Source: Pelagophyceae sp. CCMP2097 (lineage: Eukaryota > Sar > Pelagophyceae). Taken from it: a stretch of 36,381 nt of DNA. The notes below the pieces were generated by a model. It had not been told where the DNA came from, did not search any database, and saw only the letters and a list, made by a program, of their open reading frames with translations. Position 1 is the first letter of the stretch; every line of letters starts with the position of its first letter. Positions 19,486-27,599 of the stretch are shown piece by piece. A program made the translations under genes and the position numbers. The stretch is from contig MU657252.1 of NCBI GenBank assembly GCA_026770575.1, positions 51,955 through 88,335 on the forward strand, read 5' to 3'.

Positions 19486-21048
19486 ATGGCGGCCCCGTCG
19501 ACCCCCGGCGCGCTCGGCGCCTTCGCGGCCGTCAGGCGCACGCACGCGGCGCACGCCTCGGCGCTCGGCGCCCTCGAGCGAGCCTTTGGTGCCGAGATGG
19601 CCCAGCTCGCGACGGATCGGCAGGCGCTCCAGGACGACCGCGCGGCCATGATGCGGCAAGTGGACGAGAAGCTCGCGCGCGGAGTAGCCGCGCTCGAGGA
19701 GAAGCGCGCGGCCGTCGAGCGCGACCGAGCCGAGGTGGACGGCGAAAAGGCGCGCATGCGCGCAGCAACGCCGCCGCCCGACGGCATCGTCAAGCTCAAC
19801 GTCGGCGGCGTGCGGTTCGAGACATCTAGGGCCGTTTTAACAAAGGTCGAGGATTCGATGCTCGGCCGCATGTTCGGCCGCTGCGACGCGATGCTGCAGT
19901 CCGACCCCGACGACGGTTCGATCTTCATCGACCGCGACGGCGAGCGCTTCCGCACGATCCTTGGCTTCCTCCGCGACCTCGACGGCTCGCACACGCAGAG
20001 GACTATCCGCGCGTTAGCCGAGGCTGCGCAAGAATCCATGATGAAGGAGCTAGACTACTTTGGCCTCGAGGTCGCCGTGTTCGGCGCGCGGCCGTGCACG
20101 GCCGTCTCGAGGCCGTGGGTCGAAGGCGCGGCGTTCCGGCCGGGGCCGGATATGGGCTCGAGGCGTATAGAGTGCGCTGCTGTGCTCGTCGGCGGGCACG
20201 TCGTCGTGTTTGGCGGTCATTCGGGCGGGCGGGATTTAAACACGACGTTATTGCTCGACACGCAGACGATGGCCTTTACGCCCGGACCGAACCTGCTCAC
20301 GCAGCGCCGTGGATGTGCTGCCGTGCAGCTGGACGCGGACCGCGTGCTCGTCGTGGGCGGCTTTGACGGGGATCATTTTTTAAACACGACGGAGATCTTC
20401 CACCTCTCTAGACTCACGGTCACGCCAGGACCGAACATGCAATCGGTGCGAGCCCGTTGTGCTGCTGTCGCGCTCGACGCTCGCAGGATCCTCGTCGTCG
20501 GCGGTCGCGGTGGCGCGTCTTTGTCGAGCACGGAAATCCTTAGCCTCGACACAATGGCCTTTACGCCGGGGCCCACCATGATCGCTCCGCGCAGTGACTG
20601 TGGGGTCGTCGCGCTCGATGAGCACCGCATCATGGTGGCCGGTGGCATTTCAGATTCAGAAGATTCAGAACCTTTGAGTACGACGGAGATCCTAGACGTC
20701 CGGACCACGGCGTTCACGCCCGGGCCGTCGATGAGTTCGGCGCGTGAGGGCTGCGCGGCCGTGTCAGTCGATGCTCAGCACGTTCTCATCATTGGCGGGG
20801 CGAATGCAGAGTTTACAGATTTGGCCACGACCGAGGTTCTCGACCTGGCGGCAAACGAGTTTTTGCCCGGGCCGACGATGCTGGCCGCGCGCTCTTCGTG
20901 CGCAGCCGCTCGACTCGACGCTGCGGACGGACAGCCACGCATTATTATCGTGATTGGTGGATGCGATGGGCGATACAGCTGGTCGACGACGGAGGTGCTC
21001 GCCGTCGAGGATCAAGGAGACGCGCGAGCCCCGCGCCGGCGGCTCTGA
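19486..21048 (+). CDS. BTB/kelch-repeat protein, copy C (intronless)
   Basis: One exon of 520 residues minus a small uncertainty at the start; ATG 19486 follows GCGGAG. Residues about 30-93 form a charged coiled coil (DRQALQDDRAAMMRQVDEKL onward), 101-185 a BTB/T1 domain (IVKLNVGGVRFETSRAVLTK), and about 200-505 six to seven kelch blades (CAAVQLDADRVLVVGG; LSTTEILSLDT; FTPGPTM). Copies A and B have an intron exactly where this gene reads GAEMAQLATDRQ, so the intron was either lost here, perhaps by retroposition, or gained before A and B split. The opposite strand orientation argues against a simple tandem duplication. The blade with ISDSEDSEPL has a short serine/acid insert. Function as for copy B. 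Confidence 0.87.
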   Translation: MAAPSTPGALGAFAAVRRTHAAHASALGALERAFGAEMAQLATDRQALQDDRAAMMRQVDEKLARGVAALEEKRAAVERDRAEVDGEKARMRAATPPPDGIVKLNVGGVRFETSRAVLTKVEDSMLGRMFGRCDAMLQSDPDDGSIFIDRDGERFRTILGFLRDLDGSHTQRTIRALAEAAQESMMKELDYFGLEVAVFGARPCTAVSRPWVEGAAFRPGPDMGSRRIECAAVLVGGHVVVFGGHSGGRDLNTTLLLDTQTMAFTPGPNLLTQRRGCAAVQLDADRVLVVGGFDGDHFLNTTEIFHLSRLTVTPGPNMQSVRARCAAVALDARRILVVGGRGGASLSSTEILSLDTMAFTPGPTMIAPRSDCGVVALDEHRIMVAGGISDSEDSEPLSTTEILDVRTTAFTPGPSMSSAREGCAAVSVDAQHVLIIGGANAEFTDLATTEVLDLAANEFLPGPTMLAARSSCAAARLDAADGQPRIIIVIGGCDGRYSWSTTEVLAVEDQGDARAPRRRL

Positions 21049-21453
21049 ATTCAACATGTATCTCACAACGAGTCTAGCCTCGGGTCGTCTAGATGGGAGC
21101 GCTGGTCGGGATCGAACAAGAGAAGACCCGTCGAACTCGGAAGCGCACGCGAACAGGGGCCGTCGGTCCGAGGAGCGCCTTTCATCGTCGGGACTTGTGG
21201 AGGCGTGCCGTGTGGCGCTTGGAAGACTCAAACTGCTGCCGGGCTCCAGCGACGATTGGCCGTGACGGCCCTTTGCGCACGCGGTCCCCGCGTCGGGCTC
21301 TCCCCCGTGCCACGTTCGCACGGGCGGTTTGAGCGGCCTGCATGGGAGAGTGTCTCCTCGCCATCTCGGCGCCTTGGGATCCTTGCCGGGGCCCGCGACG
21401 TCGCGAGGAGACCCCTAGGACGCGAGGCGGGCCGCCTGCGTGTCGGGTCGGGA
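21049..21453. other. Intergenic DNA, no gene recognised
   Basis: Small frames of low-complexity composition on both strands; no domain, RNA gene or clear repeat seen. It connects kelch copy C to the duplicated ribonucleotide reductase fragment. Confidence 0.4.
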
Positions 21454-21733
21454 GTTGTTTACGATCAGTAACAGGCGAGTATCTCCCGCGGGGCGGCCGT
21501 TTGCCCGCGGGGCCGCCGGGGAAGAAACTGGGCCGCCGGGGAAGAAGCCAAAGCGGCGAAAAGCTTATAGGCGCCGCAGCTGTGGCAAATGTCCTCTTCC
21601 CCCTGTATAGCGCGTGTCGGCGTCGTCCTTCAGAGTGGCATTGAGCTTGGCCTGGGCCCACAGTGAACACGATGGTGTCGGCCTTTGGGCGCGTGCGCAC
21701 ATAGTATATGCCGGTCTTCAAACCCGCGTGCCA
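21454..21733 (-). pseudogene. Relic of the ribonucleotide reductase large-subunit 3' end
   Basis: The DNA follows 27501-27767 along its whole length, including non-coding flank beyond the stop (GTTGTTTACGATCAG at the left end) and the last coding stretch. On the minus strand LKTGIYYVRTRPKADTIVFTV still reads clearly, against [20 protein letters not shown] in the true gene, but the frame then shifts and the cysteine motif DICLSCGA is lost. No other part of the gene is present. The homology stops abruptly at GCCA (21730-21733), where WD40 sequence on the other strand begins. It keeps the two tyrosines of the radical pathway but cannot encode an enzyme. Confidence 0.88.
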
Positions 21734-22213
21734 AGACGGCGCAGCTCTAGGACGCCGCGACGGGCGAGCTGCTGACGACGCTCGAGGGGCACACCGGCAG
21801 CATAATGAGCTGTACGTTCTCGCCCGACGGAAAGAGCACCGCGACGGCCAGCCGCAACAGGACGGCGCAGCTTTGAGACGCCGCGACGGGCACGCTGCTG
21901 CTGACTTTCGAGAGCCACACCGACCCGTCTAGTGCTGCGCGTTCTCGCCCGGCGGCACGCGCGTCGCGACAGCAAGTGATGCCGAGACAGCGAAGCTCTG
22001 GGACGCCGCGGCGGGCGCGCTGCAGATTACGCTCGAGGGGCATACTGATTACGTCATGAGCTACGCATTCTCGCCCGACGGCGAGCGCGTCGTGACGGCG
22101 AAGAGCGCCAAGATGACGCGGCTCTGGGACGCCGAGACGGGCGTGCTGCAGAAGGCGCTTGAGGGGCACGACAGCCGCGTCTGGAGCTGCGCGTTCTAAC
22201 CCGACGGCGAGCG
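21731..22213 (+). pseudogene. WD40-repeat gene fragment, broken
   Basis: Four to five WD40 units of 42 codons are readable: TLEGHTGSIMSCTFSPDGKS, CCAFSPGGTRVATASD, LEGHTDYVMSYAFSPDGERV and LEGHDSRVWSCAF. Two of the conserved tryptophans have become stops (TAG 21748, TGA 21874), a serine codon after CAF has become TAA (22197), and one frameshift lies between 21877 and 21936. The 5' half of the gene is missing, replaced by the ribonucleotide reductase relic. The nearest relative in the window is the intact gene at 23413-24441, whose 3' flank is also shared. Confidence 0.88.
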
Positions 22214-22226
22214 CGTCACGTCGAAG

Positions 22227-22520
22227 TCGCTCGAGCAGGCTCCTCGGACCCAAAGATTACAATCGTTACGACTCGGCATCTTCCACGACGGCGGGACTGT
22301 CGCGATGGTCCTCGAGCAGAGGCGCCCTCCGACGGCGGCCGTCGAGACGTGCCCATAGGGAGCGCGGGCCTCGCATCCTCGGGCAGCCCCATCGTTTGCT
22401 GAGGCGCCTCTCTTGAGATCCGGGCCTCCAAGGGTCACTTCCTGTGTGTCTATGCTCTTCGGCGCCTCTGAGACGGAGGACGCTCGTCTGCGCGACGAGG
22501 AGGCCTTCCCTGCGGAGCAC
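22227..22520. repeat. Duplicated WD40 3' flank, copy 1
   Basis: It aligns with about 24447-24680, sharing GGTCCTCGAGCAG, CGCCCTCCGACGGCGGCCGT, GGGAGCGCGGGCCTCGCATC and GTGCTCTTCGGCGCCTCT-like strings, with small indels. It shows that the WD40 gene and at least 250 bp of 3' DNA were copied as one block. I see no gene in it. Confidence 0.75.
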
Positions 22521-23265
22521 TCAAACTCCCTTGCCATCCAACGTCGACCACAAAGGGGGGTCCTTGGAGCTTCGCCTCGTGTCCCCGGCGGCGGGCCTCG
22601 GGAGCACACGTGCGAATCCTCGTCGGTGGCTTCGATTCAAGGACCGTGGATCAAAGTGACGACGAGCGACGCCCTGTCCGCCGCAAACTTGCGTCGAACT
22701 TGCGTCTTCCCTCGAAGACGTTCGGCGTGCGCCAGGGAGTCGCCGCAGAGGGCGGCCCGCTCTCTCGTTGGGATCCGTGTCGCTCATTCTTTGAAGAAGA
22801 AGGAATTGAAGAAGGAATTGAAGCGAGGCTTGTCTGTCGAGATGCAATGAAGGGACCTCTGCGGAGCCTCCTCCGGCGTCTCTGCAGCGGAGGGCCCTCG
22901 CACGGGCGCCGAGGAAGGCTCCTCGTTGCTGGCGCTGGCGGAGTCGGATGCCATTAAGGGCGTTCTCGTGATGAAACGTTACGAAAGGTCGACGCCGTGT
23001 TCGCCCGCGGCCGCGGCCCGGAGCCCATGGCGCGCCGCTCGAACTTAGTGCGCCAACGACTCGCCCGCGCGTAGGACGGGGAGTCTCCGGCGCCTCTGAT
23101 ACAGAATCAGATGCGGAGAGCCTCTCCGGGATGTTCCAGCTTTGCCGACCATCAGCCTTGACGCGGGCGCACCACGACGGGGCGTCGCGCAGGTGCCCCG
23201 CCACCTGATTCCTTGGGCGCAGCTCGACGGTGGCTCATGTCTTCGCGCGGAGGTGCCGAAGACTC
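22521..23265. other. Intergenic DNA, no gene recognised
   Basis: No domain found. A 227-codon minus-strand frame (23204-22521) is arginine/serine-rich and looks like a GC-composition artefact. A 15-bp direct duplication GAAGAAGGAATTGAA lies near 22795-22825. Confidence 0.4.
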
Positions 23266-23327
23266 GAGGTGCACTTTAGGTGCACTTTGCGCGACTCTGC
23301 AATCTCGAAAGTTCTAAAGTGCACCTC
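23266..23327. repeat. Perfect 14-bp inverted repeat upstream of WD40 gene
   Basis: GAGGTGCACTTTAG (23266-23279) and CTAAAGTGCACCTC (23314-23327) are exact reverse complements, with an additional GGTGCACTTT at 23279-23288. The block is 86 bp upstream of ATG 23413. It could be a regulator binding site or a short hairpin. Confidence 0.7.
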
Positions 23328-23348
23328 AACGATGCAGGCGTGCTCTTG

Positions 23349-23376
23349 CTTGCTTAAGATCCACCCTGGGTGGGGC
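23349..23376 (-). repeat. 28-bp dispersed repeat, copy 2
   Basis: Reverse-complement partner of 1498-1525 with two mismatches (core TTGCTTAAGATCCACCCTGG). It sits 37 bp before the WD40 start codon. Confidence 0.5.
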
Positions 23377-23412
23377 TCTTTGCGGCGCCCCCCAACCGTG
23401 CAAGCATTATGC

Positions 23413-24441
23413 ATGCATCCGCCCGACTTCGATCCGTCGCAGCGGCGTTCTCTGCGCTCGTCCTGCTTTCGAGGGGCCTCGGAGTCCCGGGCGCGCCCCC
23501 AGGTCCGCTCGGAGCGCATGCCGGCCGCCACCGGGCGGCGGGCCCGGTCGCGCGCCGGCGCTGCCGCGCTCGCGCTCCGCGTGTTTGAGCAGCGCGACCT
23601 GCTCACGCCTATCCTCCGGCTGGCGGCCTCGCCAAACGGCCTCTTCGTTGCAAAGCACGTCGCTCGCGACGCGCGCACCGTGGTGCTGGCTCTGCGCAAG
23701 CTCGTCTGGCAGGACCGGATTTTGAAGGGCACCGCAATCCTCAAGGGGCACGTCGTCGGCAACATCTGGTGCTGCGCGTTCTCGCCCGACGGCACGCGCG
23801 TCGTGACGGCGAGCCAAGACAGTTCGGCGCAGGTCTGGGACGCCGAGACGGGCGCGCTGCAGGCGACGCTCAAGGGGCACACCGGCAGCGTCGAATGCTG
23901 CGCGTTCTCGCCCGACGGCACGCTCCTCGTCACGGCGAGCGACGACGGGACGGCGCGGGTCTGGAACGCCGCGATGGGCGCGCTGCAGGCGACGCTCGAG
24001 GGGCACTACGGCCCCGTCCTGAGCTGCGCGTTCTCGCCCCACGACAAGCGCATCGTGACGTCAGGCGAAGACGGGAAGGCGCGGCTCTGGGACGCCGAGA
24101 CGGGTGCGCCGCTGGTCACGCTCGAGGGGCACACCGGCCCCGACGTGAGCTGCGCGTTCTCGCCCGACGGCAAGCGCATTTTGACGGCGAGTTTCGACAA
24201 GACGGCACGGCTCTGGGACGCCGCGACGGGCGTGCTGCAGTCGACGCTCGAGGGGCACGCCGGCATCGTCTGGAGCTGCGCGTTCTCGCCCGACGGCGAG
24301 CGCGTCGCGACGGCGAGCGCCGACGGAACGGTGCTGCTCTGGAATGTCGCGCTCTTACGTCGGGCCTCTGTGCAAGCCGGCTGCGGGGCCGCTGGCCGCT
24401 CCCAGGAGCCCTCGTCGCCAGAGCTCCGTACCCCAACCTGA
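23413..24441 (+). CDS. WD40-repeat protein, five repeats
   Basis: From ATG 23413 the product is 342 residues; an in-frame ATG at 23518 would shorten it by 35. Residues about 55-110 (FEQRDLLTPILRLAASPNGL, then VLALRKLVWQDRI) match the same region of the gene at 31921 (TNHDLLVRLS ... LAVRKLIWQDRI), so the pair share a helical leader before the propeller. Five WD40 units follow, each near 42 residues (KGHTGSVECCAFSPDGTLLV ... GTARVWNA). A full propeller needs seven, so the protein may dimerise, be truncated, or be incomplete. The tail after LLWNVALLRR is unrelated and proline/serine-rich, suggesting the 3' end was replaced. The units are very alike at DNA level, which fits recent internal duplication. 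Confidence 0.8.
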   Translation: MHPPDFDPSQRRSLRSSCFRGASESRARPQVRSERMPAATGRRARSRAGAAALALRVFEQRDLLTPILRLAASPNGLFVAKHVARDARTVVLALRKLVWQDRILKGTAILKGHVVGNIWCCAFSPDGTRVVTASQDSSAQVWDAETGALQATLKGHTGSVECCAFSPDGTLLVTASDDGTARVWNAAMGALQATLEGHYGPVLSCAFSPHDKRIVTSGEDGKARLWDAETGAPLVTLEGHTGPDVSCAFSPDGKRILTASFDKTARLWDAATGVLQSTLEGHAGIVWSCAFSPDGERVATASADGTVLLWNVALLRRASVQAGCGAAGRSQEPSSPELRTPT

Positions 24442-24446
24442 TTATT

Positions 24447-24680
24447 AACCACTCGGAATCTTTTCGACGGCGGATTGTCGCTGTGGTCCTCGAGCAGGGA
24501 CGCCCTCCGACGGCGGCCGTCGAGACGTCCCCATAGGGAGCGCGGGCCTCGCATCCTCGGGTAGCCCGATCGTTTGCGCCTCTCTCGAGATCGAAGCCTG
24601 CCACTTCCCGTGTGTGTGTGCTCTTCGGCGCCTCTAAGATAGAGGAAGCTCGTCAGCGCGACGAGGGGGCCTCCCTGCGG
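24447..24680. repeat. Duplicated WD40 3' flank, copy 2
   Basis: Partner of 22227-22520, immediately after the stop of the intact WD40 gene. Identity is highest at 24490-24560 and 24600-24650. Confidence 0.75.
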
Positions 24681-24787
24681 AGCGGCGGGCCTCGGGTGTA
24701 CGCACGACGATGCCCGTCGGTGCGCGCGACTCGGAGGTGCCGAACGTCGCGACTCGCGCCCGCGACGAGAGGGCCCGGCCCAGCCGC

Positions 24788-24850
24788 CGAGGCGGTCCAA
24801 TGGGTCCGGGGAGTTGTTTACGATCAGTAGCAGGAGCGTCTCGCGCGCAG
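24788..24850. repeat. Copy of the RNR 3'-flank motif
   Basis: GGCGGTCCAATGGGTCCGGG followed by GTTGTTTACGATCAG (24813-24827) and AGCGTCTCGCGCGC matches the DNA below the ribonucleotide reductase gene (about 27472-27535). The second half also matches 21454-21485. This is therefore the third copy of the motif in the window, here with no coding remnant. Confidence 0.75.
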
Positions 24851-24948
24851 GTGCCAACAGAATCGACCGCGGCGCGCCGGCGACGGCCATTCCTCGGACC
24901 ATCGCGATCGATGCTCGACTGAGCACGTGTGCTGGACTCTCTATGAGC

Positions 24949-25074
24949 GACTGAGCACTCTCTCGGAGCCACCTTCCCAGCGACAGCCCCGAGGGCCCTC
25001 GGTGGATCCCGGACTGAGCACTCTCTCGGAGCCACCTTCCCAGCGACAGCCCCGAGGGCCCTCGGTGGATCCCG
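24949..25074. repeat. Perfect 63-bp tandem duplication
   Basis: Two identical 63-bp units, 24949-25011 and 25012-25074, each beginning GACTGAGCACTCTCTCGGAG and ending GGTGGATCCCG. The absence of any mismatch means the duplication is very recent or is being homogenised. Sixty-three is a multiple of three, but no real gene is evident around it. Confidence 0.92.
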
Positions 25075-25156
25075 GGCGCTGCCGAAACAGGCGCCGGACG
25101 GCCGAGCTCGAGGCACGGATCTGGCCGCGGGGCCCGGCCCGCCAGGAGCAGGGACG

Positions 25157-25345
25157 GTGTCTTCGGGTCGGGTCGGGTATTTCATTTGTGCCAACCTCTC
25201 GGGTCGCGGGTCGGTCGAACGTCCAATCTCGTTCTCCAGGCCGAGTCACGGGTCGGCAGGCCCGGCTGACCCGCGGGTCGCGGGTCGGTCGGGTCGACAC
25301 ACGCAGAATCCGGGTCGGGTCGGGTTCGGGTCGTACCCGTACTTG
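25157..25345. repeat. GGGTCG-rich simple-sequence tract
   Basis: CGGGTCGGGT, GGGTCGCGGGTCGGTCG and related variants recur through the interval, interrupted by non-repetitive spacers. No coding signal. Confidence 0.75.
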
Positions 25346-25418
25346 AAAAGCACCTTTCCGGAGAGCCTGCGTGCCCGTGGCGTCGACACCGCTCGCGACC
25401 GCGCGGCCCGAAGCCCAA

Positions 25419-25495
25419 TACAATTGTAGGAATTCCTATAGGGATCCCTACTAGGAATTCCTACTAGGAATCCTATGATAGATTAGGAATCCTAC
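25419..25495. repeat. Cluster of short palindromes (TAGGAATTCCTA family)
   Basis: In order: TACAATTGTA (25419-25428), TAGGAATTCCTA (25427-25438), TAGGGATCCCTA (25439-25450), TAGGAATTCCTA (25452-25463), then two 11-bp derivatives TAGGAATCCTA, one ending near 25476 and one ending near 25494. Another perfect copy stands alone at 25545-25556. Confidence 0.88.
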
Positions 25496-25544
25496 ACGAG
25501 TCAAGAAAACCCGAGTCGAGTGGATTAAAAAAACGGTGCGACGT

Positions 25545-25556
25545 TAGGAATTCCTA
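25545..25556. repeat. TAGGAATTCCTA palindrome, single copy
   Basis: A perfect copy, 90 bp beyond the cluster and just before a copy of the GCATTCTACTGTCCCCAGCC motif on the opposite strand. Confidence 0.8.
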
Positions 25557-25690
25557 GTGTACAATGTTGGCTGGGGACAGTAGAATGCAAATACTAAAAG
25601 CGACGAGAGTTATCGAGAAAATCGAGTTTGAAGGTTGGCGCCTCCAAATCGAGCGGTGGGGGCGGCCCCGGATCTGCGGAGGCTGACGCG

Positions 25691-25793
25691 ATGGCGGTGC
25701 TGCCGGTGGCGCTCGCGCCTGGGGTCTACAACCAGCTGCGCGAGCTGAAAGCGCTCTGGGATGAAGGCATTCTCGACCAAGGCGACTACGGCC
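25691..25793 (+). CDS. Partial protein with SHOCT-like motif, cut by assembly gap
   Basis: ATG 25691 starts MAVLPVALAPGVYNQLREL, followed by KALWDEGILDQGDYG, which resembles the short helical SHOCT motif (leucine-rich helix, then glycine-Ile-Leu and an acidic turn). The reading is lost in the run of N at 25794. The frame stays open upstream of 25691 (SSGGGGPGSAEAD), so the start is uncertain. The sequence after the gap does not continue this frame recognisably. Role unknown. Confidence 0.4.
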
Positions 25794-25988
25794 NNNNNNN
25801 NNNNNNNNNNNNNNNNNNNNNNNNNNNNNNNNNNNNNNNNNNNNNNNNNNNNNNNNNNNNNNNNNNNNNNNNNNNNNNNNNNNNNNNNNNNNNNNNNNNN
25901 NNNNNNNNNNNNNNNNNNNNNNNNNNNNNNNNNNNNNNNNNNNNNNNNNNNNNNNNNNNNNNNNNNNNNNNNNNNNNNNNNNNNNNNN
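25794..25988. other. Assembly gap, 195 N
   Basis: All bases are unspecified. The size may be an estimate. The gap is flanked by copies of a short repeat (TCTACTGTCCCCAGCC type), which may have caused the assembly break. Confidence 0.99.
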
Positions 25989-26780
25989 ACTCGCACGGCC
26001 ACGGCGACCGACCGAGTGCCCGGCGCGCGCGCACGCGCCCTCATTGCTCCAGGAGCCTACATGCGGACTGTCCCCAACCTTCATTCCTACTACTGTCCCC
26101 AGCCCGCATCTTGGGCACATCTCAACGACGGCGACGAGTTTGAGGGCGCGGACGCCGCCGTTCGATCGGGCTCGAGCTCCTCCGAGTCTATGCGAAACAG
26201 TCGCTAAGTCAAAATGTTCGGGTGCCTCATAAACGTTGCATTCTACTACTGTCCCCAGCCACACATGTTCTTCTCGTGGCGACGCCCTCGGACCATTGAG
26301 GGCTCGGACGCGATGGCGGCGTCGTCGATTTGGGAAGGGAAACTTGGCAGACGCGGACGCGCTGCGACGCCAAGACGCAGTCGACGATCGCACGCGCGCC
26401 GAGACAAGGCCTCGCCGACGGCGACGAGGCGTCGCTATACGCGCGCCTCGTGGGAGGCGTGCGGCCTTTGGGCCCGTCGCGCTCCTCGTCCATCTCGCGC
26501 TACGCCTTCCGATGCATCGCGCGGGGCAGGTGCAGCGCACGAGCGACGTTGCGGCGCCCGTCGAATAGGAAGCGCGCGACCGCCTCCTCGCCGCCGGCCT
26601 GGACGCGTCGCTCGCGGACCACATCGCGGGGCTTCGTCCGCGACGCCCTCGTCAGGTTCAAGGGCCACATCCCGGAGGTCGACGACTCTGAAGTGATAGA
26701 CCACTTTGAGGATCTGCAGTCGACGAACTGGAACACGCCTATAGCTAGTTGTGTCATGATCAAACCTCCGTTGACACGGC
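25989..26780. other. Possible decayed or split gene, frames unresolved
   Basis: Several stretches on the plus strand read like protein but lie in different frames: DEASLYARLVGGVRPLGPS (about 26424 onward), ARDRLLAAGLDASLADHIAG (about 26570) and VRFKGHIPEVDDSEVIDHFE (about 26655). I could not join them with credible introns. A 21-25 bp motif (TACTACTGTCCCCAGCC) occurs at 26082-26104 and 26236-26260, and inverted at 25569-25590. A pseudogene or mis-assembled gene is the simplest reading. Confidence 0.35.
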
Positions 26781-26962
26781 GTTGTGGCTGCTGCGGCTCG
26801 CGAGGCTGAGAGGCGCATGCGAGTGCGCATCCCCGCAGTTGGAGAGGCGCCGTGCGACAATGGAGGTCCATGTTCGAGGTACCTCCATGATGGACCTCGA
26901 TCTACCATGCATGGAGGCGGCCGCGACGCGGCGTCCGTGCACCGGCACCTGCCGGAGCGAAG

Positions 26963-27334
26963 GATGGATGCACCATCGTGCGCCGGGGCGCTGCGCTGCG
27001 GCAGTGCCGTGCGTGGACGTTCCGACGGGTCTTTGGACGGTGCTTCCGTGGCCTGTGTGGACGCGGCGGGCAACGACGCCTGCGTCTGCATCGACTGACG
27101 GATGGCTTGCTGAGGCATTAGAGCGCCGCGCCGCTCCACGATGATCTATAGCCACGTAGCTCTGATCCACAGCAGGCCGCGGGATGAAGACGTCCGACGT
27201 GCTTTCACGACAGGGCTCTGGCGTTGCTTCCGAGTCCTGGGCGCGCGACGCGGGTTGCACGGCTGGTAGGGTGGATGGATGCACCATCGTGCGCCGGGGC
27301 GCTGCGCTGCGGCAGAGTGCCGTGCGTGGACGTT
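26963..27334. repeat. Direct repeat pair, about 60 bp, 310 bp apart
   Basis: GGATGGATGCACCATCGTGC and the following CGGGGCGCTGCGCTGCGGCA occur at 26963-27022 and again at 27273-27334, with a two-base indel (GCAGTGCC versus GCAGAGTGCC) and both ending GTGCGTGGACGTTC. The intervening DNA shows no gene. An inverted set GGAGGTCCATG/CATGATGGACCTC lies just upstream near 26862-26900. Confidence 0.8.
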
Positions 27335-27471
27335 CGATGTGCCTTTGTTTCAGGGACCTGCACGGAGGCAGCGGGCTGCGGCGGGCGAGTGCATCGAGGG
27401 ACGGCGGGTCGGCGGGTCGGTTGAAACGCGCATCGATCCCGACCTGCGGGTTCAAATCCGTCCCCGTCTCG

Positions 27472-27599
27472 GAGGCGGTCCAATGGGTTCGGGGAAGGGC
27501 GTTGTTTACGATCAGCAACAGGCGTCTCTCGCGGGGCCGCGCGGCCTTTGCGCGCGGGGCCGCGGGCGGGGGAAAAGCGCGGCGGGGAAGAAGCGGAGT
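27472..27599. other. RNR 3' flank, source of dispersed copies
   Basis: GCGGTCCAATGGGTTCGGGG, then GTTGTTTACGATCAG at 27501-27515. Homologous DNA lies at 21454 (with the RNR coding end attached) and at 24788-24850 (without it). It is presumably the 3' untranslated or terminator region of the gene. Confidence 0.65.

Noticed and set aside
22521..23204. 227-codon minus-strand frame
   Set aside because: Arg/Ser-rich with no domain; typical of spurious frames in GC-rich DNA.
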